IMG/VR virus record: IMGVR_UViG_3300034166_001837
Span: 1 to 32,787 of that record
DNA length: 32,787 nt
DNA from: a virus
Reading direction: 5' to 3' (one strand)
In this document: positions 22,722 to 28,557 of the stretch, one piece after another
How the letters are laid out: each line of letters starts with the position of its first letter
Position numbering within the stretch: position 1 is the stretch's first letter
Translations under genes and position numbers: made by a program
The notes under the pieces: generated by a model
The model's database searches: none
What the model saw: only the letters and a program-made list of their open reading frames with translations
Told to the model about the DNA's origin: nothing

Positions 22722-23096
22722 TTAGCGGAGCGCGACATCGTCGCCTCGGGGAGTTATGCGAACGATGACGTGGTCGCCAAGCACGATTGTCGGCATCCGC
22801 TCCTCCAGCCATTCGGGTGTGTCGTCAGGCCAAAGTCCGCAGCGGACGAGCTCGTCGACGATTGCCTTCTGAGTCGGCATCAGGTTCGACGGGTCGCGGC
22901 GACGCTTGTCGTTGACACCGAAGCGGATCTCGACGATGGACGGGCCGACGTTCTGAGGGCGACCTGCCTGGATCCACGCCGCACGGGTGGAGAGGATCCA
23001 CGGCTGGAGGAGACGGCGCTTCTCAGCCCAGTGGTGTCGGCCGTTGGCTGTGACGCTGCGACCGGGTCGAGGGAATGCGAGCTCGAGCGGCGCCAT
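22722..23096 (-). CDS. RusA-like Holliday junction resolvase
   Basis: The 124-residue product matches the RusA family, endonucleases that resolve branched DNA before packaging. Evidence is the N-terminal PGRSVTANGRHHWAEKRR, then RRRDPSNLMPTQKAIVDELVRCGLWPDDTPEWLEERMP, which holds the conserved DPSN, a Lys and the DD of the active site, and a final hydrophobic strand VIVRITPRGDD. ATG 23096 lies 6 bases after ACGGTC, with no Shine-Dalgarno sequence; the -35-like GTGCTA is 17 bases further up. It immediately precedes the small terminase gene, as is common. Confidence 0.82.
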   Translation of the reverse strand: MAPLELAFPRPGRSVTANGRHHWAEKRRLLQPWILSTRAAWIQAGRPQNVGPSIVEIRFGVNDKRRRDPSNLMPTQKAIVDELVRCGLWPDDTPEWLEERMPTIVLGDHVIVRITPRGDDVALR

Positions 23097-23102
23097 GTGC
23101 GC

Positions 23103-23131
23103 GACCGTTACCGCACTAGTTGCACTAGCAC
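23103..23131 (-). promoter_or_regulatory. Class A promoter-like site, leaderless, for RusA gene
   Basis: On the - strand GTGCTA, 17 bases, ACGGTC, then 6 bases to ATG 23096. The spacer contains a repeated CTAGTGC unit. The -35-like part matches TGC only. Confidence 0.4.
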
Positions 23132-23458
23132 TGCAAGATTCGAGTACCCGACAACCAGGTACAGCGACGAGACGATGAGGGTCGGGATTGGGCGCTTCCA
23201 GGCGACCCAGCAGAGGAATGCTGTGGCGAGCGCCTTCACGAGGAGGAACGCCGGCCAGTTGCCGACGATCGGAGCCATGAGCGGGTTCGTCTCGACTGCG
23301 CCGAGCTGAATGCCGATGGTCGTGGTGAGGAAGTCGAGCGACTGGCTGAGAACGATCGCGATGGTTCCGGCGATGGCTACACGTGTGCTGACGTTCTTGC
23401 GCGGGGGCCGAAGCGTGAAGAAGCTTCGGGCGGCTCGCTTGATGGTTGCTGTGGTCAT
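23108..23458 (-). CDS. Membrane protein, DUF5658-like
   Basis: The 116-residue product has a basic N-terminus and three or four hydrophobic helices (about residues 26-45, 58-75 and 85-112), with LDFLTTTIGIQLGAVETNPLM, which resembles small multi-TM proteins of the DUF5658 type. ATG 23458 is preceded by AAAGGAG; the frame extending to 24106 runs antisense through the neighbouring genes and is not used. The gene sits between the lipoprotein gene and the RusA gene. Its role is unknown; a holin or membrane-remodelling role is possible from context but unproven. Confidence 0.65.
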   Translation of the reverse strand: MTTATIKRAARSFFTLRPPRKNVSTRVAIAGTIAIVLSQSLDFLTTTIGIQLGAVETNPLMAPIVGNWPAFLLVKALATAFLCWVAWKRPIPTLIVSSLYLVVGYSNLAVLVQLVR

Positions 23459-23481
23459 TGGGGTCTCCTTTGGTTGTTCTG

Positions 23482-23510
23482 TTCCGTTAGGGCATTCGTG
23501 AGTGGCGCAA
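23482..23510 (-). promoter_or_regulatory. Class A-like site for membrane gene 23458
   Basis: On the - strand TTGCGC, 17 bases, ACGGAA (T of ACNGTN replaced by A). It begins right after the lipoprotein stop. Confidence 0.35.
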
Positions 23511-23511
23511 G

Positions 23512-23766
23512 TCAGCAGGTGGTGATGACCGAGCCGTCTTCTTCGACGCGAGCTGTGACCTGGCCGGTGCAGCCCGTGGTGGCGGTGTGGCACGGCGAGG
23601 GAACTTCGGTCTGCTTCCCGGTGGTCACGTCGATGTAGACGGCGACGCATTCGCGCGGCGTGGTGGTTTCTGTTGGCTCTTGCGGATCGCTGGTGGAGCA
23701 TCCGGCGAGTACGAGCAGCGCAACGAAGAGTGCGAAGAGTGCGGCACCGAACAGTGCCCGGTTCAC
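23512..23766 (-). CDS. Small lipoprotein
   Basis: The 84-residue product has a classic lipoprotein signal: MNRALFGAALFALFVALLVLAGC, with the lipobox LAGC giving Cys23 as the lipidation site. After it come a short Ser/Thr/Pro/Glu linker and a compact domain with Cys residues that could form disulphides (CVAVYIDVTTGKQTEV, CHTATTGCTGQV). It would be anchored on the outer face of the cell membrane. The start GTG 23766 overlaps the endolysin stop by 4 bases. Phage lipoproteins in this position are known to block superinfection in some systems; here that is inference only. Confidence 0.75.
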   Translation of the reverse strand: MNRALFGAALFALFVALLVLAGCSTSDPQEPTETTTPRECVAVYIDVTTGKQTEVPSPCHTATTGCTGQVTARVEEDGSVITTC

Positions 23767-24308
23767 GACTTGGTTTCCCAGGCGAGGACTGCTTCGGGGA
23801 TGTTGTCACCGGCGGTGTAAACCCAGTGCCAGGGCTCCGACTGGAGTTCTGCGTGGATGCCGAACTTCGGTGCTTCGTTGACGAGGAACCAGACGACGTT
23901 CTTCGGGAGGGAGACGACCCGCTTGTTCTTGTCGACGATGGCGAGGTCAGCTGCGAGGCCGAGTCCGTGGTTCGACTTGCCTGGTGTAGCGGCTTGCGCA
24001 GTGAACGGCTTCTGCCAGTACGTGAGCCCTTTCCATGTCTTCGTGGGGCGACCGGGGATTGGGAGCCGGGTGTAGCGACTGAGGAACAGTCGACGCTGCT
24101 GCTCAAAGGTGCGGTAGGTGCCTGTAGCGGTCAGGGTGAATCCGGCTTCACGTGCGGCTGCGACGAGCGCCCGCATGGCGCGAGCTGCAGTTGCTTCCAT
24201 CACGAATCCGGGCAGACCGCACGGATGTAGCAGTGCCGTGTCGAGTCGACCGTTCTTCTGCTTAGCGAGGGTGGTTGGCTTGGTGGGTTTCTTGGTCGGG
24301 AGTTTCAT
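23763..24308 (-). CDS. Endolysin, M15-type (VanY-like) peptidase
   Basis: The 181-residue product is a zinc peptidase of the M15/VanY type that cuts peptidoglycan cross-bridges at lysis. Active-site motifs are SNHGLGLAADLAI (His114, Asp121) and SEPWHW (Glu158, His161); YRTFEQQRRLFLSRY precedes them as usual. No signal peptide is seen, so release would need a holin. ATG 24308 is chosen because the class A hexamer ACGGTC lies 7 bases before it; the frame from 24344 would swallow the promoter-like site. A perfect inverted repeat surrounds the start (see finding). Neighbouring gene is the lipoprotein, overlapping by 4 bases. Confidence 0.85.
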   Translation of the reverse strand: MKLPTKKPTKPTTLAKQKNGRLDTALLHPCGLPGFVMEATAARAMRALVAAAREAGFTLTATGTYRTFEQQRRLFLSRYTRLPIPGRPTKTWKGLTYWQKPFTAQAATPGKSNHGLGLAADLAIVDKNKRVVSLPKNVVWFLVNEAPKFGIHAELQSEPWHWVYTAGDNIPEAVLAWETKS

Positions 24309-24315
24309 ACCCCGG

Positions 24316-24344
24316 GACCGTGTGCGCCCGGGGTATGACCGCAA
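24316..24344 (-). promoter_or_regulatory. Class A promoter-like site, leaderless, for endolysin
   Basis: On the - strand TTGCGG (24344-24339), 17 bases, ACGGTC (24321-24316), then 7 bases to ATG 24308. The hexamer lies in the loop of a perfect inverted repeat, ATACCCCGGG and CCCGGGGTAT. Confidence 0.55.
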
Positions 24345-24347
24345 GTG

Positions 24348-24500
24348 TCACTTCATCTGATCGACGAGCTCACGGAACTCCAGCCCGAGGATCTCGCAGC
24401 GGCGACTGATGTCGACTGCGAGCTCAGCGAAGTCTGGGCGTCCAAGCTCGACGAGCACGGCGTAGACCTCGTTCAGGTTGTTGATGCTGGTCACTTCCAT
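24348..24500 (-). CDS. Small hypothetical protein
   Basis: The 50-residue product starts MEVTSINNLNEVYAVLVELGRPDF and continues as two helices with an EILGLEFRELVDQMK end; helix-rich and acidic, no recognised family. ATG 24500 has a good Shine-Dalgarno sequence (AAAGGAG, 8 bases). It lies between the terminator at 24531-24556 and the endolysin promoter-like site, whose -35-like part starts a few bases after its stop. The strong ribosome binding site and compact fit make it more likely than not to be real. Confidence 0.55.
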   Translation of the reverse strand: MEVTSINNLNEVYAVLVELGRPDFAELAVDISRRCEILGLEFRELVDQMK

Positions 24501-24530
24501 TGTTGTTCTCCTTTCGTTGTGGAAGTACGA

Positions 24531-24556
24531 GCGGCCCGGGAATGTTCCCGGGCCGC
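24531..24556 (-). terminator. Strong hairpin terminator
   Basis: A perfect 12-bp inverted repeat, GCGGCCCGGGAA and TTCCCGGGCCGC, with a 2-base loop, directly after the gene at 24563-24877. Confidence 0.6.
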
Positions 24557-24562
24557 CGCTAG

Positions 24563-24877
24563 TTAGCGAGTGACCTGGAAGACTTCGAATGAGTCTTCGA
24601 CTTGGTCCATCACGTATTCGGCCACGTGGCGATCGCAGGATGCGACGTCGTGGCTGTAGAACGCGCAGTGGCGAGCGTGCATTGCCGCCTCAGCGATTTC
24701 TTCTTCATGGTCGGGGAAGCCTTCTTCTTGAGCGAAGATTCCTTCGAGGACTTCTTCCCACAGGAGTTGCTCGTAGTCGGATAGTCCCCAGCCGTGATAC
24801 AGCTGGTTGCCGACGTATTCGCCGCGTCTCCGTGCCTCGTCGAGTACGTCGTCGAGTGCGTTTCTGTGTTTACCCAT
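24563..24877 (-). CDS. Hypothetical acidic protein
   Basis: The 104-residue product starts MGKHRNALDDVLDEARRRGEYVGNQLYHGWGLSDYEQLLWEEVLEG and continues with a cluster HEEEIAEAAMHARHCAFYSHDVASCDRHVAEYV. The His/Cys-rich stretch might bind metal; the rest is acidic and helical. Not recognised. ATG 24877 is chosen because AGAAAGAGAG precedes it and because the extended frame to 25066 contains the promoter-like site. The leader of about 75 bases contains a small hairpin (CCCCGA/TCGGGG, 24918-24933). Confidence 0.6.
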   Translation of the reverse strand: MGKHRNALDDVLDEARRRGEYVGNQLYHGWGLSDYEQLLWEEVLEGIFAQEEGFPDHEEEIAEAAMHARHCAFYSHDVASCDRHVAEYVMDQVEDSFEVFQVTR

Positions 24878-24957
24878 GTTGGGCTCTCTTTCTGTGGTGA
24901 AGATCGAGGCCCAACCGCCCCGAGTCTTCGGGGTGGTGGTTTGTGGTTGGCGACGTT

Positions 24958-24986
24958 CACCGTGCGCGCCACGAGGCGGCGTGCAA
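24958..24986 (-). promoter_or_regulatory. Class A promoter-like site for gene 24877
   Basis: On the - strand TTGCAC, 17 bases, ACGGTG. It shares GCGCGCACGGT with the RecT promoter-like site. Confidence 0.5.
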
Positions 24987-25017
24987 GGCAGTGGCCTGAG
25001 AACTTTTGTGTTTGTTG

Positions 25018-25689
25018 TTAGTCCGGGTCGTCTTCCCAGTGGCCGGAGTCGTCCTGATCGTCCCATTCGGTGGGCTCGTCCAGGTCGATTACTCGGACGA
25101 TCTCGAACGCGGTCAGGTGCGGGTTCTTGTATTGGATGTTCTGGAGTTGGGCGATCTCGGACTCACTCGGTGACCGGTCAGTGAGCCGTCGGAACTCTTC
25201 GAGGATCAGTCCTGCGCGGAGCGTCTGGTTCCAGTCGAACTTCGGACAGTCTTCGTCACCGTGGACGACGCAGAGTTCCGGGTTGCGGATGATCTTGCCG
25301 CACCAGTAGCAGTGGGAGCAGTACGGCGCCTCGGCTTTGGACTGGCCGAGCGTCCAGTCGTTCTTCGGTGCGAACCGGGATGATGCCCAGGAGGCGAGAT
25401 GCTCGATGCTGCAGAAGGGGTACCCGGCGCCACCTTTGACGACAGCGCACGTCGTTGGGCGGAGCAGTCGACCGTTCTTCATAACTGAACCGTCGCCGTC
25501 TCTGATGTCTGGTGGCGAGATTGGCTTCGGTTCTTGGGCTTCAGCCATTCGGGATCGACTTTCGTGCGCGATGAGCTTCTGCAGCATCTTCTTGTATCGC
25601 TTGCGTGCGCGCAGCAGTTGCCAGTAGGCGCGGAACAGCGCGAACCAGTATCTGGGCGGTATGCGTCGCGGCGGAGTTTGCCGCGGCAT
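25018..25689 (-). CDS. Hypothetical protein with Cys/His cluster
   Basis: The 223-residue product starts with a basic, aromatic N-terminus (PRRIPPRYWFALFRAYWQLLRARKRYKKML), followed by a Cys/His-rich centre (CAVVKGGAGYPFCSIEHLASW, YCSHCYWCGKIIRNPELCVVHGDEDCPKF) that could hold one or two zinc ions, then a helical part and a very acidic tail. I do not recognise the family. ATG 25689 lies 3 bases after the HTH gene stop, so the two form an operon under the class A site at 25955-25983. Confidence 0.6.
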   Translation of the reverse strand: MPRQTPPRRIPPRYWFALFRAYWQLLRARKRYKKMLQKLIAHESRSRMAEAQEPKPISPPDIRDGDGSVMKNGRLLRPTTCAVVKGGAGYPFCSIEHLASWASSRFAPKNDWTLGQSKAEAPYCSHCYWCGKIIRNPELCVVHGDEDCPKFDWNQTLRAGLILEEFRRLTDRSPSESEIAQLQNIQYKNPHLTAFEIVRVIDLDEPTEWDDQDDSGHWEDDPD

Positions 25690-25692
25690 AGA

Positions 25693-25947
25693 TCAATCCC
25701 CGCCTGGTCTTGGTTCGTCTGTCGGCAACGGGATCACGGTCCGACCGGTTGGGTCTGTGCCGATTCCGTCGCGGTTTGGTGAGCGTCTCTCGATCCGGAT
25801 GCGTCCCTCGAGCTCGAGCGTGGCGAGGTGTCGGGAAATGGTCCGCTCTGAGCAGTGGAGTTCCGTGCCGAGTCGCCGGTTGGATGCGTGGCGTAGTTCG
25901 GGTCGGCTGGTGAGCAGGTCGAGGAGGCGTCGGTGGTGCGGCTTCAT
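25693..25947 (-). CDS. Winged-helix DNA-binding protein
   Basis: The 84-residue product has a winged helix-turn-helix: HRRLLDLLTSRPELRHASNRRLGTELHCSERTISRHLATLELEGRIRIERR (about residues 5-56), with recognition helix ERTISRHLATLE and a basic wing. The tail is short and Pro-rich. It could be a transcription regulator; with no CI-like repressor in the window it is one candidate for the switch, unproven. ATG 25947 is leaderless-type: ACGGTC ends 7 bases before it. It heads an operon with the Cys/His gene. Confidence 0.7.
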   Translation of the reverse strand: MKPHHRRLLDLLTSRPELRHASNRRLGTELHCSERTISRHLATLELEGRIRIERRSPNRDGIGTDPTGRTVIPLPTDEPRPGGD

Positions 25948-25954
25948 ACCGCTT

Positions 25955-25983
25955 GACCGTCAGCGCACGTACGGTTTCGACAA
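25955..25983 (-). promoter_or_regulatory. Class A promoter-like site, leaderless, for HTH gene
   Basis: On the - strand TTGTCG, 17 bases, ACGGTC, then 7 bases to ATG 25947. Confidence 0.55.
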
Positions 25984-26000
25984 GGCTCGCCACCTGGCGC

Positions 26001-26282
26001 TCAGCCGACGTAGACGTAGAAAACCTCGTCGTGGTAGACGGTGACGTTGACGCGATCCGTTCGACGATCGAGAGTGATGGGACGTAGGTGGCCGTCGCGC
26101 AGCACGACTCGGAACCTCCAGCCGAAATGCTTCGCGCAGGATCTTGCGTCTTTGACGTTCAGGCCGAGGAGTGCCCTGGTCGCGAACTTGGTTGTCGGTG
26201 GCCGAGGTGCTCGTTCTGCGAGGTTCTCGTTACAGATACCTGGCATAAAGGTCAGCGTTAGCGCTGCAAGTGTGCTGAGCAT
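26001..26282 (-). CDS. Secreted I78-like protease inhibitor
   Basis: With the start at ATG 26282 the product is 93 residues: a signal peptide (LSTLAALTLTFMPGIC) and a small domain with GLNVKDARSCAKHFGWRFRVVLRDG and ITLDRRTDRVNVTVYHDEVFYVYVG. This resembles the potato-inhibitor-like I78 family, whose conserved core is an R-x-x-x-x-D-G then a DRxNV strand. The ATG is set by the class A hexamer ACCGTG 6 bases before it; the GTG 26291 overlaps the hexamer. I78-like proteins in bacteria inhibit secreted serine proteases; why a phage has one is unknown. Confidence 0.55.
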   Translation of the reverse strand: MLSTLAALTLTFMPGICNENLAERAPRPPTTKFATRALLGLNVKDARSCAKHFGWRFRVVLRDGHLRPITLDRRTDRVNVTVYHDEVFYVYVG

Positions 26283-26288
26283 CCTTCT

Positions 26289-26317
26289 CACGGTGGTGAG
26301 GTTGGCCCTGGTTGCAT
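26289..26317 (-). promoter_or_regulatory. Class A promoter-like site, leaderless, for I78-like gene
   Basis: On the - strand ATGCAA, 17 bases, ACCGTG, then 6 bases to ATG 26282. It decides the start of this gene. Confidence 0.5.
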
Positions 26318-26324
26318 ACCCCCG

Positions 26325-26720
26325 CTAGCGGTGAAGGGCCGCCATGTAGACCATTCCGAGGATGTCCTCCCCACCGGTCGCCGGTGGGAGCGCCGACCAG
26401 ATCTCGGTGAGCCGGGCGAAGTCTTCTGCAGTCCTAGCGAGTCCGATGTGAGCGACGAGACCGGTGTCGAGGTTCTCCGCTCTGCTGTCGAACGACATTG
26501 CCGCCATAAGGGCAAGCAGGTAGTGCTCCTCTCCGGCGCCGATCTTCTTCAGGTATTCCCAGTCGAGTGCGGCTGGCAGCTGCTCACGGAACGTGCTGTT
26601 GAGCAGTGCGATCACAGCCCACGCGAGGCAGAGCGTCCTTGTCTGCCCCGGCGTGAGCTTGTATCGGCAATACTCGAACGTCTGCTCGACGGCACGCTCC
26701 AGGCAAGCGTCAAGGCTCAT
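26325..26720 (-). CDS. Hypothetical helical protein
   Basis: The 131-residue product is almost fully helical and includes CLERAVEQTFEYCRYKLTPGQTRTLCLAWAVIALLNSTF and HYLLALMAAMSF, then an acidic stretch and LPPATGGEDILGMVYMAALHR. There is no signal peptide; the hydrophobic parts could be membrane-associated or a helical core. Not recognised. ATG 26720 overlaps the upstream stop (ATGA), so it belongs to the RecT operon. Confidence 0.6.
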   Translation of the reverse strand: MSLDACLERAVEQTFEYCRYKLTPGQTRTLCLAWAVIALLNSTFREQLPAALDWEYLKKIGAGEEHYLLALMAAMSFDSRAENLDTGLVAHIGLARTAEDFARLTEIWSALPPATGGEDILGMVYMAALHR

Positions 26721-26950
26721 CGGCGCGCCGCAGCCCAGAACCACTCAGGGGTGGTTTCGAATACAACCTCCCCCGCGTGGTTCCTGACTTCGAGGTATTC
26801 CCCGGACGAGTTGCCGCGTCCGTCGTTCTCGACCTGCAGACGTTTTGCGTATGAGATCGCCTCGCGCTTGCGCGTGAAGGTCTGAGGCACGATGTGACCT
26901 ACCCACTGGTTGCGGCTGGTCACCCATCGGAGCCGATAAACACGGCGCAT
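26717..26950 (-). CDS. Hypothetical basic small protein
   Basis: The 77-residue product is basic, with MRRVYRLRWVTSRNQWVGHIVPQTFTRKREAISYAKRLQVEND, a beta-beta-alpha pattern often seen in small phage DNA- or RNA-associated proteins (resemblance only), and an aromatic-rich end TPEWFWAAARR. A good Shine-Dalgarno sequence, GAGGAGG, precedes ATG 26950. It overlaps the upstream gene by 31 bases and the following gene by 4, so it is in the RecT operon. Confidence 0.6.
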   Translation of the reverse strand: MRRVYRLRWVTSRNQWVGHIVPQTFTRKREAISYAKRLQVENDGRGNSSGEYLEVRNHAGEVVFETTPEWFWAAARR

Positions 26951-27198
26951 CGTTCCTCCTCATCGTGGTGGCTTTGTCCTGCGTGTAGGCGGTCACCTAG
27001 GGCGCAGTGCATGTCCCAGTCGTACTCGGCCACCTCCTCGTCCATTTCTGAGGACTCAACCCAACGCTTCTCTACGGTGTCGTAGGTCTTTCCGCCAAAG
27101 GTCGACATGAGGAGTTCGTCGTCGGGTTGGAAGTGGAACTCTCCGTTATCGGTGACTGCTCCGACTACGACCCACACGTGGCGGTATCTGCCGGTCAT
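26920..27198 (-). CDS. Hypothetical protein
   Basis: The 92-residue product has a beta-rich first half (RHVWVVVGAVTDNGEFHFQPDDELLMSTF) and an acidic second half with DEEVAEYDWDMHCALGDRLHAGQSHHDEEERCAVFIG. Not recognised. The start ATG 27198 overlaps the RecT stop by 4 bases (ATGA), so it is probably translated with RecT. It overlaps the next gene by 31 bases. Confidence 0.6.
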   Translation of the reverse strand: MTGRYRHVWVVVGAVTDNGEFHFQPDDELLMSTFGGKTYDTVEKRWVESSEMDEEVAEYDWDMHCALGDRLHAGQSHHDEEERCAVFIGSDG

Positions 27199-28103
27199 AC
27201 GGATACCTCTTCGGCGGTCGGCTCCCAGTAGCCCGGGGTGGTTTGCTTGACACGATCAACGGCACGCTCGAGTGCGGTGATGACGTCGCGCGCCTGGCTC
27301 TTCGTGAGATCCTTCGCGGACTTCACACCGGCCACCTTCTCGAGACCGGCGCGATACTGGTCATCGGTCAGGCCGGCCTCCTTGCGGAGAACCTGGATGC
27401 GCTTGAGCTGGTTCGGCTCGATGTCCTCACGGAGTTCGGCGACGACGTCGACCAGCGACTGCGGCTCGTCTCCTGCGACTGGTGTCGACTCGACGATGTT
27501 TGCCTCGATTGCTCGTGCCGCGTTCGTGATGCGCGGCTCGCTGTCTGCCTGGCTCATCTCCTCCGACGTGTACACACCGGCGAGGTCCTGAGGGAAGGCC
27601 TTGCGAAGTGCGAGGGCTTCAGCGCACTTGGCGAGCATGCGGTGCGGCATCTTCGCCCAGAGCCCCATCGGGCGTCCGTCCTTAGTCGTCTGGCAGTACT
27701 CCGCCCAGTGGGCTGTCGCAGTGAATGCGCAGCGCACGCCACCGATGACTTTGTACACGCTGACCGTCGCGGACGTCGGCAGTCCGTTCGGACCTTCGAC
27801 CCACGACTCGTCGCTGCCGGCGTAAACACCGGTGCGCTCGGCGATGAGGCGGTATCCGTCGATGCCGGTCTGAATCGTGTACTTCGTCGCCTGCGCACGT
27901 CCGTCCCAGCGGCCGACCAGGTACACCTGGCGAGCGAAGGGGTCGAGTCCTGTGCGGACGCACTGATGGAAGAAGACCGCGAGATCACTCTCGTTGACCT
28001 TCTCGACGCCGAGCTGACGCAGCGCGGCGACCTGCTTCTGAGTGAATCCGGTTTGACCCGGTTGGATGGCCAGCTCACTCGTGGCCTTGGTGATGTCGGA
28101 CAT
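27195..28103 (-). CDS. recT: RecT/Bet-type single-strand annealing protein
   Basis: The 302-residue product belongs to the Bet/RecT annealing family. Signatures are GFTQKQVAALRQLGVEKVNESDLAVFFHQCVRTGLDPFARQVYLVGRWDGRAQATKYTIQTGIDGYRLIAERTG, then WKMPHRMLAKCAEALALRKAFPQDLAGVYTSEEM (approximate, with AKMP). The C-terminus is a variable helical and acidic part. It would bind single-stranded DNA and pair complementary strands. ATG 28103 has AAGAAAGGAAAG upstream; a GTG at 28148 lies right after the promoter-like site and is less likely. No exonuclease partner gene is visible nearby. It heads the leftward operon under the class A site at 28150-28178. Confidence 0.9.
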   Translation of the reverse strand: MSDITKATSELAIQPGQTGFTQKQVAALRQLGVEKVNESDLAVFFHQCVRTGLDPFARQVYLVGRWDGRAQATKYTIQTGIDGYRLIAERTGVYAGSDESWVEGPNGLPTSATVSVYKVIGGVRCAFTATAHWAEYCQTTKDGRPMGLWAKMPHRMLAKCAEALALRKAFPQDLAGVYTSEEMSQADSEPRITNAARAIEANIVESTPVAGDEPQSLVDVVAELREDIEPNQLKRIQVLRKEAGLTDDQYRAGLEKVAGVKSAKDLTKSQARDVITALERAVDRVKQTTPGYWEPTAEEVSV

Positions 28104-28149
28104 GATCTTTCCTTTCTTGTCCTGTGCCGACGGCGTCGGCACTGACACC

Positions 28150-28178
28150 TACCGTGCGCGCTATCCGAAAGATTGCAA
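28150..28178 (-). promoter_or_regulatory. Class A promoter-like site for the RecT operon
   Basis: On the - strand TTGCAA, 17 bases, ACGGTA. The spacer contains TTTCGGATAGCGC, also present in the divergent site at 28477-28505, so it may be an operator. Confidence 0.6.
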
Positions 28179-28244
28179 TGAGGTGTGCGCATGACCGGAG
28201 AACGCCTCAAGGATCCCGGTCTGTGGTCTGCAGCGGATCCAAGT

Positions 28245-28363
28245 CCACCGTGACCGTGTCTGTGGCTCCCCTTCTAGAGAAGGGGGGAGCCACGGTGACA
28301 CGGTCACTGGAGATGGACCGCGACTGTGGCGACGACCGTGGCGAAATCACGGTGACACGGTCA
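28245..28363. repeat. Iteron-like repeats and long hairpin, candidate origin
   Basis: CACGGTGACACGGTCA occurs at 28291-28306 and 28348-28363. Its inverted partner, GTGACCGTGTC at 28250-28260, forms with the first copy a long interrupted hairpin over GTGGCTCCCC (about 28250-28307). The whole stretch between the two divergent promoter-like sites (28179-28476) has no convincing gene. It could be a replication origin or an operator cluster; no initiator box is recognised. Confidence 0.45.
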
Positions 28364-28394
28364 GCGACGGTGACGCACTCGTCCGGAAATAGAC

Positions 28395-28439
28395 GACGAC
28401 CTCCGGGGAAGAAAGGAGAGAAAGACCCCGGAGGTCGTC
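28395..28439 (-). ncRNA. Candidate hairpin RNA or structured element between divergent promoters
   Basis: A perfect 14-bp inverted repeat (28395-28408 and 28426-28439) has a 17-base loop. A class B motif, GCAGCAACCGTC on the - strand (28456-28445), points at it; a transcript starting 6-7 bases later would begin at the stem. In that RNA the loop is pyrimidine-rich and complementary to AAGAAAGGAGAGAAAGA, close to the ribosome binding sites of RecT (12 of 13 bases) and some other early genes. A terminator or an origin hairpin are alternatives. Confidence 0.3.
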
Positions 28440-28476
28440 ACCGGGACGGTTGCTGCAAGTTTCTGCTCACGGCGGG

Positions 28477-28505
28477 TTGCGCCATTTCGGATAGCGCTCA
28501 CAGTC
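28477..28505 (+). promoter_or_regulatory. Class A promoter-like site for the rightward replication operon
   Basis: TTGCGC (28477-28482), 17 bases, ACAGTC (28500-28505), with the shared spacer TTTCGGATAGCGC. A leader of about 45 bases with GAAAGAGAG precedes ATG 28558. Confidence 0.55.
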
Positions 28506-28557
28506 GGGTCTCGTCGAGCCATCCGGCCGACATGACCCCCATGAAAGAGAGAAAGCT

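Noticed and set aside
23459-24106. Extension of the membrane gene to a 332-residue protein
   Set aside because: The extra N-terminal part is Arg/Ser-rich and antisense-like relative to the lipoprotein and endolysin genes; ATG 23458 has a strong ribosome binding site.
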